Assembly (NCBI GenBank): GCA_002393975.1
Contig: DGSM01000062.1
Location: forward strand, 4,646-11,303
Reading direction: 5' to 3'
DNA length: 6,658 nucleotides
Source of the DNA: Clostridiales bacterium UBA4362
Lineage (GTDB): Bacteria > Bacillota > Clostridia > TANB77 > CAG-508
Both the position numbers and the translations under genes were made by a program. This document shows positions 1-3,673 of this stretch, piece after piece (position 1 is the first letter of the stretch; each line of letters begins with the position of its first letter). The notes beneath the pieces were generated by a model that was not told where the DNA came from, ran no database searches, and saw only the letters and a list, made by a program, of their open reading frames with translations.

Positions 1-387
1 AAAGAACAAATATATATGACATATGTTACATGTTATGCAATGCACTTAGCAGTAAATACTTTTGTTAGATTTAAATATTATTTCAAGATGACAGATTTTC
101 AAGCTTTAATGATGTCATTCTTAAAAGCATTAGGCTTTATATTTATACCAGGATTGTTTATACAAAGATTTTGGTTAAATACACAAATAGATTGGATCTT
201 AATAGGGACAATGCTAGTAATGTTATTTGCAAGTTCTTTAACAATTCTATTCCAAAAAAAGAGTGTAGAAAAAGAAGAAATAACATTAAAAAATGGTTAT
301 ATGCATTTGAAAATAGTAGCAATCTATATTGCAATTATAGGGATAATCCAATTTTTACAAACAGGAGCATTTATAAATGGAATTTAA
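1..387 (+). CDS. C-terminal end of a multi-pass membrane protein, 5'-truncated by the window edge
   Basis: The frame is open from base 1, giving 128 visible residues before the TAA at 385-387. The first Met (base 16) has no Shine-Dalgarno site in the few bases before it, so the true start is almost certainly upstream. Three hydrophobic segments, at about residues 36-54, 63-84 and 103-120 of the visible part, look like transmembrane helices. A charged loop rich in Lys and Glu lies near residues 85-97. Before the first helix is a basic/aromatic stretch (RFKYYFK at 23-29). I do not recognise the family. The helix, basic loop, helix pattern would be compatible with the tail of a polysaccharide or lipid flippase or another polytopic transporter or enzyme, but no diagnostic motif is visible. 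Its stop overlaps the next gene by 11 bases, which places it in the same operon and suggests a membrane step in the same pathway. That it is coding is well supported; its function is unassigned. Confidence 0.75.
   Translation, partial: KEQIYMTYVTCYAMHLAVNTFVRFKYYFKMTDFQALMMSFLKALGFIFIPGLFIQRFWLNTQIDWILIGTMLVMLFASSLTILFQKKSVEKEEITLKNGYMHLKIVAIYIAIIGIIQFLQTGAFINGI
363..367 (+). promoter_or_regulatory. Ribosome binding site for the GNAT gene, inside the upstream gene
   Basis: AGGAG ends 9 bases before the ATG at 377. It lies within the last codons of the upstream membrane-protein gene. It fixes the GNAT start at 377 and implies translational coupling across the 11-base overlap. Confidence 0.7.
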
Positions 388-1303
388 AGTTGAAAAAGAT
401 AATGAAAATGGAAGAGTAAGAATAAAAATAATTGAAGATTTTATTGAAACTGCCACAGCAACATGCTTTTTTAAAAATACACCAAAAGTAGAGGGAAAAC
501 CAATTGGGACAATTGGTGAAATGAAGATGGACAATAAAGAGGTTGGACTAGAACTTCTTAAGAAATGTGAAGAAATCTTTAAAGAAGAAGGGATTTCTAA
601 AGTTGTAGCACCAATGAACGGAAATACATGGAAACAATATAGAACTTTAAAAAATTCTTCTGGAGAGCCAAATTTCTTAATGGAAAATGTGAGCCCTAAA
701 GAATTTAATGAGATATTTGAAGAAGCAGGATTCTCAGAAACTGGAACCTATACTTCTACAAAAGGAGAAATCTCAAAATACTATAATGATGAGGTTTTAG
801 ATGAAATAGAACAAATGATAGAAAAAGAAGGCATAATAATTAGACATCTAAACAAAGAAAAAGGAGTAGAAGATTTAAGAGAAATCTATAATGTTTCAAT
901 ACAAAGCTTTGTTAGAAATCCTTTTTATACACCTATTAGTGAAAAAGATTATATGGAACAATATACGAACTACTTAGACAAGGTTGACGAAGAACTAATA
1001 TTAATTGCCGAAAAGGATGGAAAAGAAGTAGGCTTTCTTTTTGCTATACCAAATCTAATTGAGATGCAAACTAAAGGTAAAATCAATACATTGATTTTAA
1101 AAACTATAGCGGTTCTTCCAGAATATGAAGATCTTGGACTTGGAAATGTAATGACAAGAAAAATAGCAAAACTTGCTATTGATAAAGGATATAAAGATTG
1201 GATATTTGCTTTTATGTATAAAGATAATACTTCTCAAAAGCTAGCCCAAAGAAATGGGACAAGCATAATTAGAGAATATGCTTTATATGGAAAGGATTTA
1301 TAA
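377..1303 (+). CDS. GNAT-family N-acetyltransferase-like protein with an N-terminal GNAT-like half
   Basis: 308 residues, predicted soluble. The C-terminal half (about 155-308) is a GNAT fold. It has a beta-strand stretch (ELILIAEKDGKEVGFLFAIP), then the acyl-CoA pyrophosphate-binding motif A region KTIAVLPEYEDLGLGN (242-257), where G254 and G256 fit the usual R/Q-x-x-G-x-G/A loop but an acidic E-D replaces the usual basic/Gln residue. A helix and an Asn/Gln-containing motif B-like end (DNTSQKLAQRNG) follow. The N-terminal part (about 43-100) also reads like a GNAT half: GTIGEM strand, a helix at 57-71, and the segment VVAPMNGNTWKQYR at 76-89. It lacks an obvious pyrophosphate loop. GNAT proteins normally transfer an acyl group from acyl-CoA to an amine, less often to a hydroxyl. 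The substrate here is unknown. In this operon it could acylate or aminoacyl-tailor the product, or use an acyl group activated by a neighbouring ANL enzyme; that is inference. The start at 377 has a good Shine-Dalgarno site, and the stop overlaps the next start by one base (TAATG). Confidence 0.85.
   Translation: MEFKVEKDNENGRVRIKIIEDFIETATATCFFKNTPKVEGKPIGTIGEMKMDNKEVGLELLKKCEEIFKEEGISKVVAPMNGNTWKQYRTLKNSSGEPNFLMENVSPKEFNEIFEEAGFSETGTYTSTKGEISKYYNDEVLDEIEQMIEKEGIIIRHLNKEKGVEDLREIYNVSIQSFVRNPFYTPISEKDYMEQYTNYLDKVDEELILIAEKDGKEVGFLFAIPNLIEMQTKGKINTLILKTIAVLPEYEDLGLGNVMTRKIAKLAIDKGYKDWIFAFMYKDNTSQKLAQRNGTSIIREYALYGKDL
1291..1296 (+). promoter_or_regulatory. Ribosome binding site for the stand-alone ANL gene
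   Basis: AAAGGA lies 6 bases upstream of the ATG at 1303 and inside the end of the GNAT gene. The stop/start arrangement is TAATG, a classic coupled junction. Confidence 0.7.
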
Positions 1304-2787
1304 TGAATAATTTAGCGGAAAAATTAATTCATAATTATGAAAATAATTCCGACAAAGTATGTTTAATACAAGCAAATGAAAAAATGAATTATAAAGAGCT
1401 ATATGAAAAAGTATGTGGCTTTAAAAAAGTATTAATAAAAAATGGAATTACAAAAGGAAGCAAAGTACTTGTTTTAGTTCCAATGTCAATCGAATTATAT
1501 GTAACTTTAATAAGCCTTTGGACTATTGGTGCCACACCATGTTTTATGGATGCAGGATTTATTAAGAGTGGAATGAAAAATAATGAATTTGATGACATAG
1601 AAGCGGTAATAGGAATAAGAAAATACTTATTATATTCATCAATTAATAAAAATTTAAGAAGAAAAACAAAAATAAATATTTCACAAATAAAACCAATTAA
1701 GCTAGAAGAATTAACTATTGAGGAAGTCGACAAAGACTTTCCGGCAATAATCACATATACAAGTGGATCTACAGGAAGACCAAAGATAGCTGCAAGGAGC
1801 CACGAATTTTTATTAACACAAGCAAATATTTTAGAAAAGACTTTAGACTATGGACCAAAAGATAAAGAATTATCAAGTGTTCCAATATTTACTTTGTCAA
1901 ATATAAATGTTGGAATAACAACTGTAATAGCTAATGCAAATTTTACTAGTCTAGAGAAATCAAATCCCAAAGCGTTGGTAGAACAATTAAAATTTATAAA
2001 TAGAATAATGGCAGCTCCTGGACTATTGGAAGTAATAGTAAAAGAATGTGAAAAAAGAAAGTTAAAATTCTCAAATGTAAAAAAGGTCTTTACAGGAGGA
2101 GGAGCTGTATTTGTTGACTTAATAAGAAAGCTAAAAGAGATATTTCCAAATGCCAAGATTGTTACTATATATGGCTCAACAGAAGCAGAACCAATTGCTG
2201 AGCAAGATGTAACTAATCTAACAAATGATGATATAGAACATATTAGAAATGGAAGGGGTATTCTAGCTGGAAATATAATTGGTGTAGAAGAATGTTGGCT
2301 AGTAGATCAAACATTAACAGAGATTAATGATATGACAGCAGAAGAATTTGAAAAAATAAAGACTACTGGAGTAGGCGAAATAGTAGTTACTGGCAAGAAT
2401 GTTTTAAAAGGCTATGTAAATGGTATAGGAGATAAAGAAAACAAGTTTAAAGTAGATGGCAAAGTATATCATAGAACAGGTGATTTAGGATATATGGATC
2501 AGTATGGAAGGCTGTGGCTTGAAGGAAGGAAAAAGAGTCCTTTCTTTAATGTGGAAGCAGCTCTTCATACTAGAACAGAATTAGGAAAGACTGCAATTGT
2601 AAAACTAAATGATAAAAATTATTTAGTTTTAGAAGAAAAAGATCAAATTGATCCAAAAGTATTAGATCAAATCGAATTTGTAAAAATAGAATCCATAATA
2701 TATGTTAAAAAAATACCAGTTGATAAAAGGCATTCTAGTAAAGTAGACTATAATGCTTTATATAAAATAGTTACAAAGAAGGTGTAA
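1303..2787 (+). CDS. Stand-alone ANL-superfamily adenylate-forming enzyme (OleC / fatty acyl-CoA ligase-like)
   Basis: 494 residues, cytosolic. The core ANL motifs are present in order: an N-terminal start (NYKELYEKV near 28-36), the ATP-binding P-loop TSGSTGRPK (153-161), the A5 aromatic motif YGSTEAEP (290-297), the ribose-binding Asp in RTGDLGYMD (D394), and the A8 hinge region GRLWLEGRKK with R409. Near the C-terminus, PVDKRHSSKVD (473-482) offers K480 as the catalytic lysine of the adenylation step. The family activates carboxylates to acyl-AMP, then to a thioester or, in OleC, converts a beta-hydroxy acid to a beta-lactone. The YGSTEAEPIA segment, the shape of the A8 region and the PVD-x-RH-x-x-K ending resemble the OleC/fatty-acid ligase branch. 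The C-terminal domain is short (about 85 residues after R409). The usual D-x-I/V-K-x-x-G after A8 is absent, so classical CoA-ligase domain rotation is uncertain. No carrier domain is attached and no OleA, OleB or OleD partner is in view. Family assignment is firm; substrate and product are unknown. Confidence 0.9.
   Translation: MNNLAEKLIHNYENNSDKVCLIQANEKMNYKELYEKVCGFKKVLIKNGITKGSKVLVLVPMSIELYVTLISLWTIGATPCFMDAGFIKSGMKNNEFDDIEAVIGIRKYLLYSSINKNLRRKTKINISQIKPIKLEELTIEEVDKDFPAIITYTSGSTGRPKIAARSHEFLLTQANILEKTLDYGPKDKELSSVPIFTLSNINVGITTVIANANFTSLEKSNPKALVEQLKFINRIMAAPGLLEVIVKECEKRKLKFSNVKKVFTGGGAVFVDLIRKLKEIFPNAKIVTIYGSTEAEPIAEQDVTNLTNDDIEHIRNGRGILAGNIIGVEECWLVDQTLTEINDMTAEEFEKIKTTGVGEIVVTGKNVLKGYVNGIGDKENKFKVDGKVYHRTGDLGYMDQYGRLWLEGRKKSPFFNVEAALHTRTELGKTAIVKLNDKNYLVLEEKDQIDPKVLDQIEFVKIESIIYVKKIPVDKRHSSKVDYNALYKIVTKKV
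2776..2784 (+). promoter_or_regulatory. Ribosome binding site for the UbiA-family gene
   Basis: AAGAAGGTG, 4 bases before the ATG at 2789, overlaps the last codons of the upstream ANL gene. Only one base separates that gene's stop from this start, so coupled translation is likely. Confidence 0.55.
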
Positions 2788-2788
2788 A

Positions 2789-3661
2789 ATGAACTTTTTT
2801 AAAAAATGGTATACCTATCAAAAAGAGCGATTTCCAGTGCTAGTATATGGGCTATACATATTTTGCTTAACATTTGCTACATTTTTATATAACACTAAGA
2901 TGTTAGAAGTTGAATCAAGTGTTGGTATATTTATAGTTATGTTTGTTGTAGCATTTTTGCAATTTTTGATGGTAAGAATCATTGATGAATTCAAAGACTA
3001 TGATGAAGACAAGAAGTATAGACCATATAGGCCAGTTCCAAGAGGATTAATTAAATTACAAGAGTTGAGAGTTCTATTTGTGATTTGTGTGTTAATCCAA
3101 TTAATATTAACTTTAATTGTAAATCCATTTAGTCTTATCTTTTTAATTGTTCTTTGGATTGTATTTATATTAATGACAAAAGGATTCTTTATAAAAAAAG
3201 TATTAGATAAACACATTCTTTTAGAAGTTGCATTTGATGAAATAATGCTACCAGTAATGATTATTTATTTAGCAAGTTTTATAAAGATAGATATGTCAAT
3301 TCTTTGGAGATTATTATTACTATCATATGTAGTATCTTGGATAATAGAAATAGCAAGAAAAGTAAGATGTAAAAAAGATGAAGAAAAGGGAGTAAAAACT
3401 TATACAGCAGTATTTGGAATAACAAAAGCTACAATATTACTTTCTGTATTAGAGTTACTTCTTACAATTTGCAGATTGATATTACCTGGTGTTCCTTTAA
3501 TGAACTGGGCACAGATACTTTTATTAGTCCTATTTGTAGGAATAATTGTAGTTAACGTGTTTTTTATACAAAAGAAAACAAGAAAATTTGCAAAAGCTGT
3601 TGAGTATTTAGCAGATGGTCTAGTTATGCTTACATTATTATCAACAATTTTTGTGGTTTAG
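2789..3661 (+). CDS. UbiA-family membrane prenyltransferase, divergent clade
   Basis: 290 residues, with about eight or nine hydrophobic segments (roughly 15-33, 44-63, 94-111, 114-129, 150-166, 171-187, 212-232, 242-260, 273-289), so an integral membrane protein. After helix 2 comes the first acidic motif: RIIDEFKDYDED (63-74), followed by RPYRPVPRG (78-86). This matches the UbiA signature of an Asp-rich metal-diphosphate site followed by R-P-x-x-P-x-G. After helix 6 comes EIARKVR (187-193), then D-E-E (197-199) and GVKTYTAVFG (201-210). This corresponds to the second conserved loop, which in canonical members carries D-x-x-D-x-x-x-D ahead of G-x-x-T. UbiA enzymes move an isoprenyl (or related) group from a diphosphate to an aromatic or other acceptor within the membrane. 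The acidic spacing of motif 1 (D66, D70, D74) and the Glu/Arg/Lys-rich motif 2 differ from textbook UbiA/MenA/COQ2. Donor and acceptor are unknown, and a non-prenyl diphosphate substrate is possible. The length is typical and no truncation is seen. It ends 12 bases before the next gene. Confidence 0.9.
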   Translation: MNFFKKWYTYQKERFPVLVYGLYIFCLTFATFLYNTKMLEVESSVGIFIVMFVVAFLQFLMVRIIDEFKDYDEDKKYRPYRPVPRGLIKLQELRVLFVICVLIQLILTLIVNPFSLIFLIVLWIVFILMTKGFFIKKVLDKHILLEVAFDEIMLPVMIIYLASFIKIDMSILWRLLLLSYVVSWIIEIARKVRCKKDEEKGVKTYTAVFGITKATILLSVLELLLTICRLILPGVPLMNWAQILLLVLFVGIIVVNVFFIQKKTRKFAKAVEYLADGLVMLTLLSTIFVV

Positions 3662-3663
3662 TT

Positions 3664-3667
3664 GGAG
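3664..3667 (+). promoter_or_regulatory. Ribosome binding site for the dikinase-ANL fusion gene
   Basis: GGAG within TTGGAGA, 6 bases upstream of the ATG at 3674, in the 12-base gap after the UbiA-family stop. It supports this Met as the start, because the protein then opens directly into the ATP-grasp N-terminus. Confidence 0.7.
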
Positions 3668-3673
3668 ATACAA

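Noticed and set aside
171..419. Overlapping + strand ORF of 82 codons
   Set aside because: It is out of frame with, and lies across, the end of the membrane-protein gene and the start of the GNAT gene. Both have better support and ribosome binding sites, and its composition (Asn/Lys/Arg-rich) is that of a shadow frame.
1389..2156. Two reverse-strand ORFs (1389-1754 and 1848-2156)
   Set aside because: They lie opposite the ANL gene, whose motifs are intact. They have Ser/Phe/Ile-rich shadow composition and no recognisable domain.
2639..2680. Near-palindrome and short repeat around GATCAAAT
   Set aside because: It lies inside the ANL coding sequence and is explained by repeated Asp-Gln-Ile codons. 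There is no U-tract or spacing typical of a terminator or operator.
2998..3216. Reverse-strand ORF of 72 codons
   Set aside because: Antisense to the conserved motif-1 region of the UbiA-family gene; no domain visible.
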